Source: an uncultured Prevotellaceae bacterium (GTDB taxonomy: Bacteria > Bacteroidota > Bacteroidia > Bacteroidales > Bacteroidaceae). From it: a stretch of 40,634 nt of DNA. Location of the stretch: the NCBI GenBank assembly GCA_902786665.1, contig CADADN010000036.1:31599-72232 (forward strand). Reading direction: 5' to 3'. Position numbers and translations under genes: made by a program. The notes under the pieces are model-generated. The model searched no databases, had not been told where the DNA came from, and saw only the letters and a program-made list of their open reading frames with translations. Positions 8,464-16,314 of the stretch are shown one piece after another (positions within the stretch are counted from its first letter, which is position 1; each line of letters starts with the position of its first letter).

Positions 8464-10752
8464 TTACCTGACGACCCTTTTCTTTCCATCGACGATGTAG
8501 ACGCCCTTTGGCAGGCCTTCGAGAGAAGAAGCCTTTCTCTTGACCAAGACCCCGGACGGTGTGTAGACATCGAAACAAGCAGGCTCATCGGCCACTATCA
8601 AATCAATGCCTACGGGATTTGCCTGTGCATTGACGGTGAACGAGTAGTTGTCGCTGATCCATTCCGTCGTTGTGGAACTGTGATAGGGATAGCCTTTCAA
8701 TGCAACCGTATAGGAATGTCCCATCTGCAAACCCTCAAAGCGGAATTCAAGGTCGACGGTCTTCTTCGCGCCGATATTCAGATATTGCGTCTTGTCGTAG
8801 GAGATGTTGTAGGTTTTCCCATCCTCGAAGATGTAGCAGACGATGGGCATGTAATATCCTTCCGTGTTGTTGTTCTTCACTTTCACCTTGAAGACAGCAT
8901 CCGTCTCGGGAACGATGCTGGCGGAGACCACCGAGAGATTGGATTTCGACGTCGGTGCGCTGACGATGTCGACCTCCCAAGGCCCGACGTTATTGGAGCC
9001 ATCCTCCTCGATGTCAATCCACAGCTTCCATTTTCCTGTGGATTTAGGTGTGAAGTACAGGGAGCTTTTCTCCTCACCTCCCACTTCCACGGGCAGGCAG
9101 ATTTGGTCGACGGCCTCTCCCTTGTCGTTGGTTTTGGAAGCGAAGAGATAGAACTCGTCACTGTACTCTTCCCCATTGTTGCTGATGGTGACAGCCACCT
9201 CCTGAGGTTGGTTAACAATTTTGTTGCCCACGCATTCCAACGAGTTGATAAGGAGCGACGCCCTTGGATGGTAGGTGATGCTTTTCACCTGCTTCCCGGA
9301 AAACTCCACTTGGTAGTATTTCTTTCTGTCGCCCATGACCCGGTACCAACTGCATCCTTCAAGGATGGAATATGGGTAGAAATTGTAAACGCCGTCATCG
9401 AGCGACATTGCGTCGAGGTCGAGAGAGTAGGTGATGGAATAGAATGGCTCCAAGAAGACACTCTCCTTTCTCACCTTGTAACTGTTGCTGTTGGCATCGG
9501 CCAACTGATATGCAAACCCATACAAGAAAGTACCGTCCAAACCCGTACGGTTGACATATTTTGCATTGAGGGTATGTCCCTCGCAAGAGAGGTCGGAGAG
9601 GGAGAGCGTGCGTCTCTCATCGGTCTGGCCCGTAGGCTTTTGAATCCCCACGACGGCGCCCTGGCTCATGGAGTACCCGCAGTTGGAGGTGCTGCTTCCG
9701 GTTCCGCCCCCCTTGGGGTTGAGCACTCCGAGTTTGAAGTAGCCATTGCAATAGCCACCCCATCCCCAGTTGATGTGGTAATATCCCTGACCGTCATAAC
9801 CATCACAGACGAAACAATGTCCACCACCCGGATTGGAGCCAGCATACACCACCGCCCGTCCGTTCTTGAGTTCGTTGTAGATGAGGTTGTCCCATCCCTC
9901 AGCAGAATAGTCGCTCCTTTTCTCAAACCGTGTGTTGACATCGTATCCGAAATAGTTGCGCAAAGCCATTGCCACATTATTAGTATATGCCGCAGAGCCA
10001 TCGAGAGCATAGTCCATCATCACGCCCTGGCCACAATAGCGCAACAGTTGCGCCACGGCCTTGCGCTGCCGTTCGGTCTGCCCTTCGTCGTAACGGTCAA
10101 CCATATTGTTCCAGTCGAATTTCACCTTGGAAAGTCCAGCCAATTGACCCAAAGTCTCATTCGCCTCATAAGCAGGGATTGACGTGGTGTAGTCTGTGGG
10201 CCACTTGTTGTAGCGCATCACCATCGCCATGGCCGTTGCCACACATCCTGCGACGCAATGCTTGCCATCGACGGTGGGACAAAGGTAGTTGTAGGCATCG
10301 CCGCTGCTGGTGGTCTCCCCTTGGTCCCACATCGCAGTGACCAGGTTGCCCAGCACGGGATGTACGTTCACCTTTGCAGGTTGTGCGCCTTCCTCCTGTC
10401 CCAGGACGGCGATTTCCTCAGAGTAACTTTTCAGCCAACTCTTCATGGTCTCCGGGATGAGGGCCTCGTCGAACTCGCAATCCATGCCATAGCCGAGGAT
10501 TTCCTCCGTGCGCTCGTCGCTGGATACGATGACGAATCCCTTCCCCTCCTTGGAATTGAACACATAAAGGGGAGCTTTTTCTGCGATGTTGGATGACAGG
10601 GACACCCTGGCTATACCCTTTTCCATAGGGATGCCCTTGTCTGCCATAAACATTTTTGCCTTCTGTTGCGCCGTCTGCAGAGAAACCTTTTGTGCAAAGG
10701 CATCAGCAGCGGTCACGAAAAGCAATAAAATCAACAAGTACTTGAATTTCAT
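8464..10752 (-). CDS. Secreted C10-family cysteine protease (streptopain/interpain-like)
   Basis: This is a 762-residue exoprotease. A signal peptide (MKFKYLLILLLFVTAADAFA) is followed by an inhibitory prodomain (about 22-130, with LYVFNSKEGKGFVIVSSDER typical of C10 proforms). The papain-fold catalytic domain (about 131-375) carries the nucleophile in GCVATAMAMVMRY (Cys170) and the catalytic His in GGGHCFVCDGYDG (His312), followed by YHINWGWGG. The remainder consists of beta-rich domains and a C-terminal tail (DVYTPSG...GVYIVDGKKRVV) like those of type IX-secreted or Por-tail proteins. Relatives include streptococcal SpeB and Prevotella intermedia interpain A. The natural target is unknown. 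The gene lies directly downstream of dense tandem repeats, and no clear TAnnTTTG promoter is visible within them. Confidence 0.93.
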   Translation of the reverse strand: MKFKYLLILLLFVTAADAFAQKVSLQTAQQKAKMFMADKGIPMEKGIARVSLSSNIAEKAPLYVFNSKEGKGFVIVSSDERTEEILGYGMDCEFDEALIPETMKSWLKSYSEEIAVLGQEEGAQPAKVNVHPVLGNLVTAMWDQGETTSSGDAYNYLCPTVDGKHCVAGCVATAMAMVMRYNKWPTDYTTSIPAYEANETLGQLAGLSKVKFDWNNMVDRYDEGQTERQRKAVAQLLRYCGQGVMMDYALDGSAAYTNNVAMALRNYFGYDVNTRFEKRSDYSAEGWDNLIYNELKNGRAVVYAGSNPGGGHCFVCDGYDGQGYYHINWGWGGYCNGYFKLGVLNPKGGGTGSSTSNCGYSMSQGAVVGIQKPTGQTDERRTLSLSDLSCEGHTLNAKYVNRTGLDGTFLYGFAYQLADANSNSYKVRKESVFLEPFYSITYSLDLDAMSLDDGVYNFYPYSILEGCSWYRVMGDRKKYYQVEFSGKQVKSITYHPRASLLINSLECVGNKIVNQPQEVAVTISNNGEEYSDEFYLFASKTNDKGEAVDQICLPVEVGGEEKSSLYFTPKSTGKWKLWIDIEEDGSNNVGPWEVDIVSAPTSKSNLSVVSASIVPETDAVFKVKVKNNNTEGYYMPIVCYIFEDGKTYNISYDKTQYLNIGAKKTVDLEFRFEGLQMGHSYTVALKGYPYHSSTTTEWISDNYSFTVNAQANPVGIDLIVADEPACFDVYTPSGVLVKRKASSLEGLPKGVYIVDGKKRVVR

Positions 10753-10775
10753 ATTTTTCAGGTTTTTGGTTATTA

Positions 10776-10953
10776 CAAGAGTTAAAGGGGAGGATTTTTT
10801 CAGGAGTTAAAGAGGAGTTCTTTTCAGGAGTTAAAGAGGAGTTCTTTTCAGGAGTTAAAGAGGAGTTCTTTTCAGGAGTTAAAGAGGAGTATTTTTTCAG
10901 GAGTTAAAGAGGAGTTAAAGAGGAGTTAAAGAGGAGTTAAAAGGGAGTTAAAG
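10776..10953. repeat. Tandem array: 24/25-mers then 11-mers (aggagttaaag core)
   Basis: Five copies of a 24-25-nt unit occupy 10776-10800, 10801-10824, 10825-10848, 10849-10872 and 10873-10897; the middle three are identical. From 10899 to 10953 the array changes to five 11-nt units, aggagttaaag, with the last two slightly changed. The 24-mer is one 11-mer aggagttaaag joined to a 13-mer variant, aggagttcttttc, so both share one ancestral unit. The array starts 24 nt upstream of the C10 protease ATG. Confidence 0.92.
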
Positions 10954-10964
10954 GGACATATGTT

Positions 10965-11089
10965 CACTTTTACCATACACTTTTACCATATTTACCATAC
11001 ACTTTTACCATACACTTTTACCATACACTTTTACCATACACTTTTACGGTCCACTTTACTGCCCACTTTTACGATTCACTTTTAGGTCC
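10965..11089. repeat. Tandem 13-mer array (cacttttaccata), 9 units plus a partial
   Basis: Near-identical 13-nt units cacttttaccata start at 10965, 10978, 11000, 11013 and 11026. A 9-nt partial lies at 10991-10999. Four decayed units (cacttttacggtc, cactttactgcc, cacttttacgatt, cacttttaggtcc) run to 11089. It abuts the previous array with an 11-nt separator and ends 22 nt before the stop codon of the next gene. Together the two arrays fill almost the whole 359-nt gap at 10753-11111, and no gene is seen there. Confidence 0.92.
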
Positions 11090-11111
11090 GGAGCTTGTGA
11101 TGGAGGCATTG

Positions 11112-11777
11112 TCATTGCTTCACTTTCGGGCACCGGGTGCGGATGTAATCATAGACGAAATCGAAATCCTCATCTTCCATATATACTTGGTTGTGATACA
11201 AAAGCCCGTTCACCTTGATGAGGTTGCGTTTCCTGTAGGGTTTCACCTTCCTCACTCTCGAGAAAGAGGAATAGATCGACGAATGGGTGGCGACGAGCAG
11301 CCCCTGTCCCACCCTTCCGGGACTGCCAGCCAGTAGTCCAGCCAGTATCATCACATTGCTCATGGCCTTGGCCTTTTCAAATTGCTTATCCAACTGGCGA
11401 TGCAGCACCCCTTCTTCGTCCATCTCGAAAATGACGCAATACTTTCCACCATATTTGTTCGCCACGATGTAATAGCCGATGAAGACACAGAGGAAAAAGA
11501 GTCCAAACATGAACAAAGCATATTTGCTTTTGTCCCACACATACTCCAACGACTTGCCTTCGAAGAGGGGAAGGAGCATCAACAAGCACGGAATCGCAAA
11601 GAGAACACCAAAAATCTTGAGTACAAGGAACAAGATGGTCGGGTTCTTATACATATCAAGTTCGTACACCCACCTGTATTTCCCATCAGGACAAAACTTG
11701 ATGTTCTCGGAGGTGTAAATCATCGAAGAATAAGCGGGTTTCGAATACTGACGACTTGTTGGATTTTTTTCTTTCAT
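11112..11777 (-). CDS. Conserved-looking membrane protein of unknown function
   Basis: This 221-residue protein has two membrane segments (about 48-70 and 87-106) that divide it into a short N-terminal part, starting with a Tyr/Arg-rich stretch (DGKYRWVYELDMYKNPT), and a larger cytosolic C-terminal part. The layout (short soluble strand, TM hairpin, then a beta-rich domain with VIFEMDEEGVLHRQL) recalls bacterial PH-like/YcxB-type membrane proteins, but I cannot assign a family. I chose the ATG at 11777; an in-frame TTG at 11795 would add six residues. The promoter at 11825-11856 would give a leader of about 40 nt to the ATG. The stop is followed directly by the 13-mer array. Confidence 0.7.
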   Translation of the reverse strand: MKEKNPTSRQYSKPAYSSMIYTSENIKFCPDGKYRWVYELDMYKNPTILFLVLKIFGVLFAIPCLLMLLPLFEGKSLEYVWDKSKYALFMFGLFFLCVFIGYYIVANKYGGKYCVIFEMDEEGVLHRQLDKQFEKAKAMSNVMILAGLLAGSPGRVGQGLLVATHSSIYSSFSRVRKVKPYRKRNLIKVNGLLYHNQVYMEDEDFDFVYDYIRTRCPKVKQ

Positions 11778-11824
11778 TTCAAGCTGATTACTCAAAGTGG
11801 ATTCAAGGTGTCACAATGACGCTA

Positions 11825-11856
11825 CAAATATAGGGAAAGATAAGCAAAATGCAAAA
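11825..11856 (-). promoter_or_regulatory. Promoter of the 11112-11777 membrane protein gene
   Basis: The minus strand carries -7 TATATTTG (11825-11832) and TTTTG (11852-11856) with a 19-nt spacer, matching the Bacteroidetes consensus. It is back-to-back with the GH36 promoter. Confidence 0.72.
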
Positions 11857-11872
11857 TAAATCGTATTCTTTT

Positions 11873-11903
11873 TTTGCGTTTTGCCTGGCTTTAGTTAATT
11901 TTG
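11873..11903 (+). promoter_or_regulatory. Promoter of the GH36 gene
   Basis: TTTG (11873-11876) and -7 TAATTTTG (11896-11903) are separated by 19 nt. The predicted start near 11909 excludes the upstream in-frame ATG at 11849 and supports translation from 11936. Confidence 0.75.
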
Positions 11904-11935
11904 CAAAGAAAACCGCTACATTAGAAAACCTACCA

Positions 11936-14125
11936 ATGAAAAGAAGCACCCTAGTATCCATCCTTGCAGCAGGCGCAAGCCTGTTGCACGCCGGTCCTGT
12001 CACCGTAGAGACCCGCAACATCTCACTTGTCATCAACGTCGAGAACGGCAGTTCACCCGAATATGTCTATTTCGGCCCCAAGCTCCAAGCCGGCGACATC
12101 GACCGCCTGCAAAAGCCCACCAACGGCCGCATGGACGCCTACCCCGCCTATGGGCTGAACCTCCCTTCCGAGGCCGCCCTCGCCATGCGCCATTCCGACG
12201 GCAACCTCTCAACCGCCCTTCAAGTCACCGGTGTGAGCACCGACAGCGAGGCACATGGCACACTGACCACCATCACCATGGCCGACCCCGCCTACCCCGT
12301 CGAAGTGAAGTTGCACTATCGGGCCTACAACGACGTGGACATGATAGAGACATGGACCGACATCACCAACAACGAGAAGGGCACGGTGACCCTCACCACC
12401 TTCGCCTCCGGCATGCTCCCCATCCGTCGCGGCGATGTATGGGTGAGCCACCTCCACGGTTCGTGGGGCAACGAGGGCCAGTTGACAGAAGAGCCCCTCC
12501 ACCCCGGCGTGCTGATGCTGAAGAACAAGGACGGTGTGCGCAACTCCCACACCGACCATGCCGAGGTGATGCTCTCCCTCGACGGCAAGGGTCGTGAGAA
12601 CGACGGTGCCGTCATCGGCGCCGCCCTTTGCTATTCCGGCAACTTCCGCATCAAGATAGACACCGACGACACCGACTATCACTACCTCTTCGCAGGCATC
12701 AACGAGGACAACTCAGAATACCACCTGAGAATGGGAGAGACCTTCACCACCCCACCCCTCGCCCTGACCTACAGCGAAGAAGGCCTCAGCGGCGCCTCAC
12801 GCAATTTCCACAAATGGGGTCGCAAATACAAGTTGCAGCATGGCAACAGGGAGCGCAAAATCCTGCTGAACAGCTGGGAGGGCGTCTATTTCGACATCAA
12901 CCAAGCCGGCATGGACCAGATGATGGCCGACATCGCCGGCATGGGTGGCGAACTTTTCGTGATGGACGACGGTTGGTTTGGCGACAAATACCCCCGCAAG
13001 ACCGACAACTCCTCGCTCGGCGACTGGGTAGTGGACAAGAACAAGCTTCCCGACGGCATAGAGGGGTTGTTGCGCGACGCCAAGAAGAACGGTGTGAAAT
13101 TCGGCATCTGGATTGAACCGGAGATGAGCAACACCGTAAGCGAACTCTATGAGAAGCACCCCGACTGGATAGTGAAAGCCCCTCGTCGCGACGCCGTGTT
13201 AGGTCGTGGCGGCACCCAGGTGGTGCTCGACCTCGCCAACCCGAAGGTGCAGGACTACGTCTTCAGCATCGTAGACAACCTACTCGCCAACTATCCAGAG
13301 ATTGACTACATCAAATGGGACGCCAACATGGCGTTGATGAACCACGGCAGCCAATATCTGAAAGCCGAGGACCAGAGCCACATGCATATAGAATACCACA
13401 AAGGTTTCGAGAAGGTATGCCAGCGTGTCCGTGCCAAATACCCCGACGTCACCATCCAGGCCTGCGCTAGCGGCGGCGGCCGTGCCAACTGGGGTGTCCT
13501 GCCGTATTTCGACGAGTTCTGGGTGAGCGACAACACCGACGCCCTCCAGCGCATCTACATGCAATGGGGCACGAGCTACTTCTTCCCCGCCATCGCCATG
13601 GCCTGCCACATCAGCGCCGTTCCCAACCACACCGTTTTCCGCACGACCACACTCAAATACCGCATCGACGTGGCCATGAGCGGCCGTTTGGGCATGGAAA
13701 TCCAGCCCAAGAACATGACAGATGAAGAAAAGACGCTGTGCAGGAAAGCCATCGCCGAATACAAGCAGATACGCCCCATCGTGCAGTTCGGCGACCTTTA
13801 CCGCCTTGTGTCGCCCTACGACCGTAAAGGCGTTGCCTCGCTGATGTATGTTGACGAGCAAAAAGAGAAGTCCGTCTTCTTCTGGTGGAAGACCGAGTCG
13901 TTCCAAAACGAGCACCTGGCACGTGTGAAGATGACCGGCCTGAACCCCAATAAAATATATAAGGTGCATGAGCTCAACCGAATCGACCTCCAGCCCCTGC
14001 CCTTTGAAGGGAAGAGTTTCAGTGGCGCATACCTGATGAGCCATGGTCTTGAAATCCCCCGCAGCAACGATGTGGAATGGAGCAAGAAGAGCGACTGGAG
14101 CAGCAGAGTGTTGCTGCTGGAATGA
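11936..14125 (+). CDS. GH36 alpha-galactosidase
   Basis: This is a 729-residue alpha-galactosidase of the GH36 family, which removes terminal alpha-1,6-galactose from oligosaccharides such as raffinose-type sugars and galactomannan fragments. The start at 11936 begins a short signal-like peptide (MKRSTLVSILAAGASLLHAG), suggesting periplasmic location; an ATG at 11849 lies upstream of the promoter. The N-terminal beta-supersandwich (to about 300) is followed by a TIM barrel with MDDGWFGDK, FGIWIEPEM, the nucleophile motif IKWDAN (Asp462), CASGGGR and the acid/base motif SDNTDA (Asp532), all intact. The gene is noticeably GC-rich compared with the region just before it. It is a single gene, not in the esterase operon, but may act on the same galactosylated substrate. 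Confidence 0.95.
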   Translation: MKRSTLVSILAAGASLLHAGPVTVETRNISLVINVENGSSPEYVYFGPKLQAGDIDRLQKPTNGRMDAYPAYGLNLPSEAALAMRHSDGNLSTALQVTGVSTDSEAHGTLTTITMADPAYPVEVKLHYRAYNDVDMIETWTDITNNEKGTVTLTTFASGMLPIRRGDVWVSHLHGSWGNEGQLTEEPLHPGVLMLKNKDGVRNSHTDHAEVMLSLDGKGRENDGAVIGAALCYSGNFRIKIDTDDTDYHYLFAGINEDNSEYHLRMGETFTTPPLALTYSEEGLSGASRNFHKWGRKYKLQHGNRERKILLNSWEGVYFDINQAGMDQMMADIAGMGGELFVMDDGWFGDKYPRKTDNSSLGDWVVDKNKLPDGIEGLLRDAKKNGVKFGIWIEPEMSNTVSELYEKHPDWIVKAPRRDAVLGRGGTQVVLDLANPKVQDYVFSIVDNLLANYPEIDYIKWDANMALMNHGSQYLKAEDQSHMHIEYHKGFEKVCQRVRAKYPDVTIQACASGGGRANWGVLPYFDEFWVSDNTDALQRIYMQWGTSYFFPAIAMACHISAVPNHTVFRTTTLKYRIDVAMSGRLGMEIQPKNMTDEEKTLCRKAIAEYKQIRPIVQFGDLYRLVSPYDRKGVASLMYVDEQKEKSVFFWWKTESFQNEHLARVKMTGLNPNKIYKVHELNRIDLQPLPFEGKSFSGAYLMSHGLEIPRSNDVEWSKKSDWSSRVLLLE

Positions 14126-14165
14126 GGCCTGGTTCAAAAAAAAGAAAAAAAAAGAGAGATATTTT

Positions 14166-14196
14166 TTTGGTGATTGGCAGAAAAGTGTTACCTTTG
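14166..14196 (+). promoter_or_regulatory. Promoter of tRNA-Val
   Basis: TTTG ending at 14169 and -7 TACCTTTG (14189-14196) with a 19-nt spacer lie just upstream of the tRNA. The transcript start would be near 14202, about 12 nt before the mature 5' end. Confidence 0.75.
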
Positions 14197-14213
14197 CAGC
14201 GCAAAAACTAGAA

Positions 14214-14288
14214 AGGAGCATAGCTCAGTTGGTTTAGAGCGCTTCAGTCACATTGAAGAGGTCATCGGTTCGAGTCCGATTGTTCCTA
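14214..14288 (+). tRNA. tRNA-Val (anticodon CAC)
   Basis: The cloverleaf folds fully. The acceptor arms are AGGAGCA (14214-14220) and TGTTCCT (14281-14287) with one G-T wobble. The D stem is GCTC/GAGC, the anticodon stem CTTCA/TGAAG with loop GTCACAT, and the T arm ATCGG-TTCGAGT-CCGAT. U33 precedes the anticodon CAC (14249-14251), which reads the Val codon GUG. The discriminator is A and no CCA is encoded. The acceptor and D arm look like those of the Bacteroidetes tRNA-Val(UAC), supporting the identity. A G at position 32 facing T at 38 is slightly unusual. Confidence 0.93.
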
Positions 14289-14295
14289 CAGAGAG

Positions 14296-14321
14296 GCCAA
14301 GCAAGGATGCTTGGCTTTTTT
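14296..14321 (+). terminator. Rho-independent terminator of tRNA-Val
   Basis: Perfect 8-bp stem gccaagca/tgcttggc with a 4-nt loop (agga), followed by six T's, 7 nt after the tRNA end. Confidence 0.9.
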
Positions 14322-14347
14322 GTTTCAACGAGCAAAAGTTGGCAATA

Positions 14348-14878
14348 ATGAGCAGTGAGACATATATTCGACTACGAGCCTTTGCACGTTTGGACGGCTT
14401 TCGCCTGGGTTTGCTCTGGGTGGTGAGTTTTGCTTTGTTCATAGGCAATTTCACCTATCCCATCTGTGGCATCCTATGGATGGGCACGATGCTGTTCACT
14501 CCTTTTTACGTAGGCATGCGCACCCAGGCCTACAGCGAACAGACGGAAGAGCGCCATATCTCCTATGGCCATGCCTACGCCCATTCCTGCCTCACGGTGT
14601 TCTATGCCTCTCTCATCCTGGCCATCGCCCAATGGGCCTATTTCCAATATCTCGACAACGGTTTCCTCATCAACCAATACGCCTCCTTCCTCACCGACAA
14701 GGACAACAAGGTGATGATGGAAAGCATGGGTTACACGAACGAAATGGTGGACAAGGTGGTGGAATTGTTTCGCTCCATGCGCCCCATCGACATTACTCTT
14801 CAAATGATGTGGACCAACCTTGTGGCAGGCTTGATCATCAGCCTCACCACCGCCCTTTATGTTAGTTTCAGACATTAA
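14348..14878 (+). CDS. DUF4199 family membrane protein
   Basis: This is a 176-residue integral membrane protein of the Bacteroidetes DUF4199 family, recognised by layout: an N-terminal helix pair (about 18-58), a third helix near 80-100, a soluble loop containing MESMGYTNEMVDKVVELF, and a final helix near 153-172. The start at 14348 follows the tRNA terminator, whereas the longer frame would begin upstream of the tRNA. It ends 12 nt before the GT2 gene; this DUF4199-GT2 pairing is familiar in Bacteroidetes and suggests a shared, undefined envelope function. No promoter is evident between the terminator and the start. Confidence 0.8.
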   Translation: MSSETYIRLRAFARLDGFRLGLLWVVSFALFIGNFTYPICGILWMGTMLFTPFYVGMRTQAYSEQTEERHISYGHAYAHSCLTVFYASLILAIAQWAYFQYLDNGFLINQYASFLTDKDNKVMMESMGYTNEMVDKVVELFRSMRPIDITLQMMWTNLVAGLIISLTTALYVSFRH

Positions 14879-14890
14879 ACCAAGCACACC

Positions 14891-15853
14891 ATGGACATAT
14901 CAGTAGTCATCCCCCTCTTCAACGAGGCAGAGTCGCTTCCCGAGCTCAATGCGTGGATAGCCCGTGTGATGAACGAGCATGCGTTCAACTACGAAGTGAT
15001 TTACATCAACGACGGCTCCACCGACAATTCATGGGAAGTCATCGAGCAACTCACCAATGAGTCTGAGCATGTGCGCGGCATCAAGTTCCGCCGCAACTAT
15101 GGCAAGAGTCCCGCCCTGTATTGCGGTTTCAAGGAGGCCCAAGGCGACGTTGTCATCACGATGGACGCCGACCTTCAAGACTCGCCCGACGAGATACCCG
15201 AATTGTATCGCATGGTGATGGTTGAAGGTTACGACCTGGTGTCGGGCTACAAGCAAAAACGTTACGACCCGTTGTCGAAAACCATCCCCACGAAATTGTT
15301 CAATGCCACCGTGCGTCGCATCAGCGGCATCAAGAACCTTCACGATTTCAACTGCGGTCTGAAAGCCTACCGCAAGGATGTGGTGAAGAACATCGAGGTA
15401 TATGGCGAGATGCACCGTTTCATCCCCTACCTGGCGAAGAATGCCGGTTTTGACAAGATTGGCGAGAAGGTTGTCCACCACCAGGCACGCAAGTATGGCA
15501 AGTCGAAATTCGGTCTCAACCGTTTCGTCAACGGCTACCTCGACCTTCTCACGCTTTGGTTCCTCAGCAGTTTCGGTCGCAAGCCGATGCATGTCTTCGG
15601 TTTCCTTGGCACCATCGTGTTCTTCATCGGTTTCATCTCCGCAGCCATCATCGGAGCCGGCAAGCTCATCGCCTTGAGCCGCGGCATCCCGCAGCGCCTT
15701 GTGACCGACTCTCCATATTTCTACATCTCGCTGACAATGATGATGATAGGAACCCAATTGTTTCTTGCCGGTTTCCTTGGCGACCTCATCAGCCGTTCGT
15801 CGAGCACACGCAATGATTATCAAATAGAGAAGACCATCCGATGCGGAGAATAA
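14891..15853 (+). CDS. GT2 family glycosyltransferase with two C-terminal membrane helices
   Basis: This 320-residue protein is of the dolichyl-phosphate-mannose-synthase/GtrB/ArnC type. It probably transfers a sugar from a nucleotide sugar to polyprenyl phosphate at the cytoplasmic face of the inner membrane. Visible motifs are VVIPLFNEAESL at the start, INDGSTDNSW, the metal/nucleotide motif MDADLQD (about 97-103), and FNCGLKAYR with YGEMHRFIP. Two hydrophobic helices follow (about 233-257 and 275-300). The length is typical. It overlaps the next gene by 13 nt, so translation is coupled. The sugar cannot be predicted. Confidence 0.9.
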   Translation: MDISVVIPLFNEAESLPELNAWIARVMNEHAFNYEVIYINDGSTDNSWEVIEQLTNESEHVRGIKFRRNYGKSPALYCGFKEAQGDVVITMDADLQDSPDEIPELYRMVMVEGYDLVSGYKQKRYDPLSKTIPTKLFNATVRRISGIKNLHDFNCGLKAYRKDVVKNIEVYGEMHRFIPYLAKNAGFDKIGEKVVHHQARKYGKSKFGLNRFVNGYLDLLTLWFLSSFGRKPMHVFGFLGTIVFFIGFISAAIIGAGKLIALSRGIPQRLVTDSPYFYISLTMMMIGTQLFLAGFLGDLISRSSSTRNDYQIEKTIRCGE

Positions 15854-16314
15854 TCCCATTCATCATCGCGGCGTCGATAGTCACCGCCTGTTCGTCGATC
15901 GACTGCCCGCTCAACAACGTCGTCATGACAAAATACGTGTTTGGCGGCAATGTGGATGTCTTTGAAGACACCCTGTCCGTGAGCATCTATCGTCCCGAAC
16001 TGACAGACACCTTGTTGCTCGACCACCTCACCGATGCGAAAGACTTCCTGCTACCCGTCAGTTATCACCAGTCTACCGACGTGCTCTTCTTCACCTTCAC
16101 AGGCGACGGCGTCACCCAAACCGACACGGTGACCATCGAAAAGACCAACACCCCTCATTTCGAGTCGGTGGACTGCGGTCCCGCCTTCTTCCACACCATC
16201 GACCATGTGAGTTGGACCAACAACGCCATCGACTCCATCGTCATCACCAAAGCCGAAGTAAACCATGACACGAGCAAAGGCCATCTTCTCCTATATCTCA
16301 AGCGTTACCGTTAG
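15841..16314 (+). CDS. DUF6452-like lipoprotein
   Basis: This 157-residue protein has a lipoprotein-type signal (MRRIIPFIIAASIVTACSS), with the lipobox Cys around residue 17, then a beta-rich body without catalytic motifs. The following gene encodes a DUF6048-like barrel, and in Bacteroidetes DUF6452 and DUF6048 genes are commonly paired, which supports the call. It overlaps the GT2 gene by 13 nt and the next gene by 50 nt. Function is unknown; a surface- or periplasm-facing lipoprotein working with the neighbouring outer-membrane protein is a reasonable inference. Confidence 0.75.
   Translation: MRRIIPFIIAASIVTACSSIDCPLNNVVMTKYVFGGNVDVFEDTLSVSIYRPELTDTLLLDHLTDAKDFLLPVSYHQSTDVLFFTFTGDGVTQTDTVTIEKTNTPHFESVDCGPAFFHTIDHVSWTNNAIDSIVITKAEVNHDTSKGHLLLYLKRYR

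Noticed and set aside
8680-10182. 500-codon open frame on the plus strand
   Set aside because: Antisense to the C10 protease gene, whose catalytic motifs are intact.
10776-11089. Possible CRISPR array
   Set aside because: Units are contiguous 11-, 13- and 24-mers without unique spacers, and no cas gene is present; these are plain tandem repeats.
13280-14221. 313-codon minus-strand frame
   Set aside because: Antisense to GH36 and running into the tRNA promoter region; no domain.
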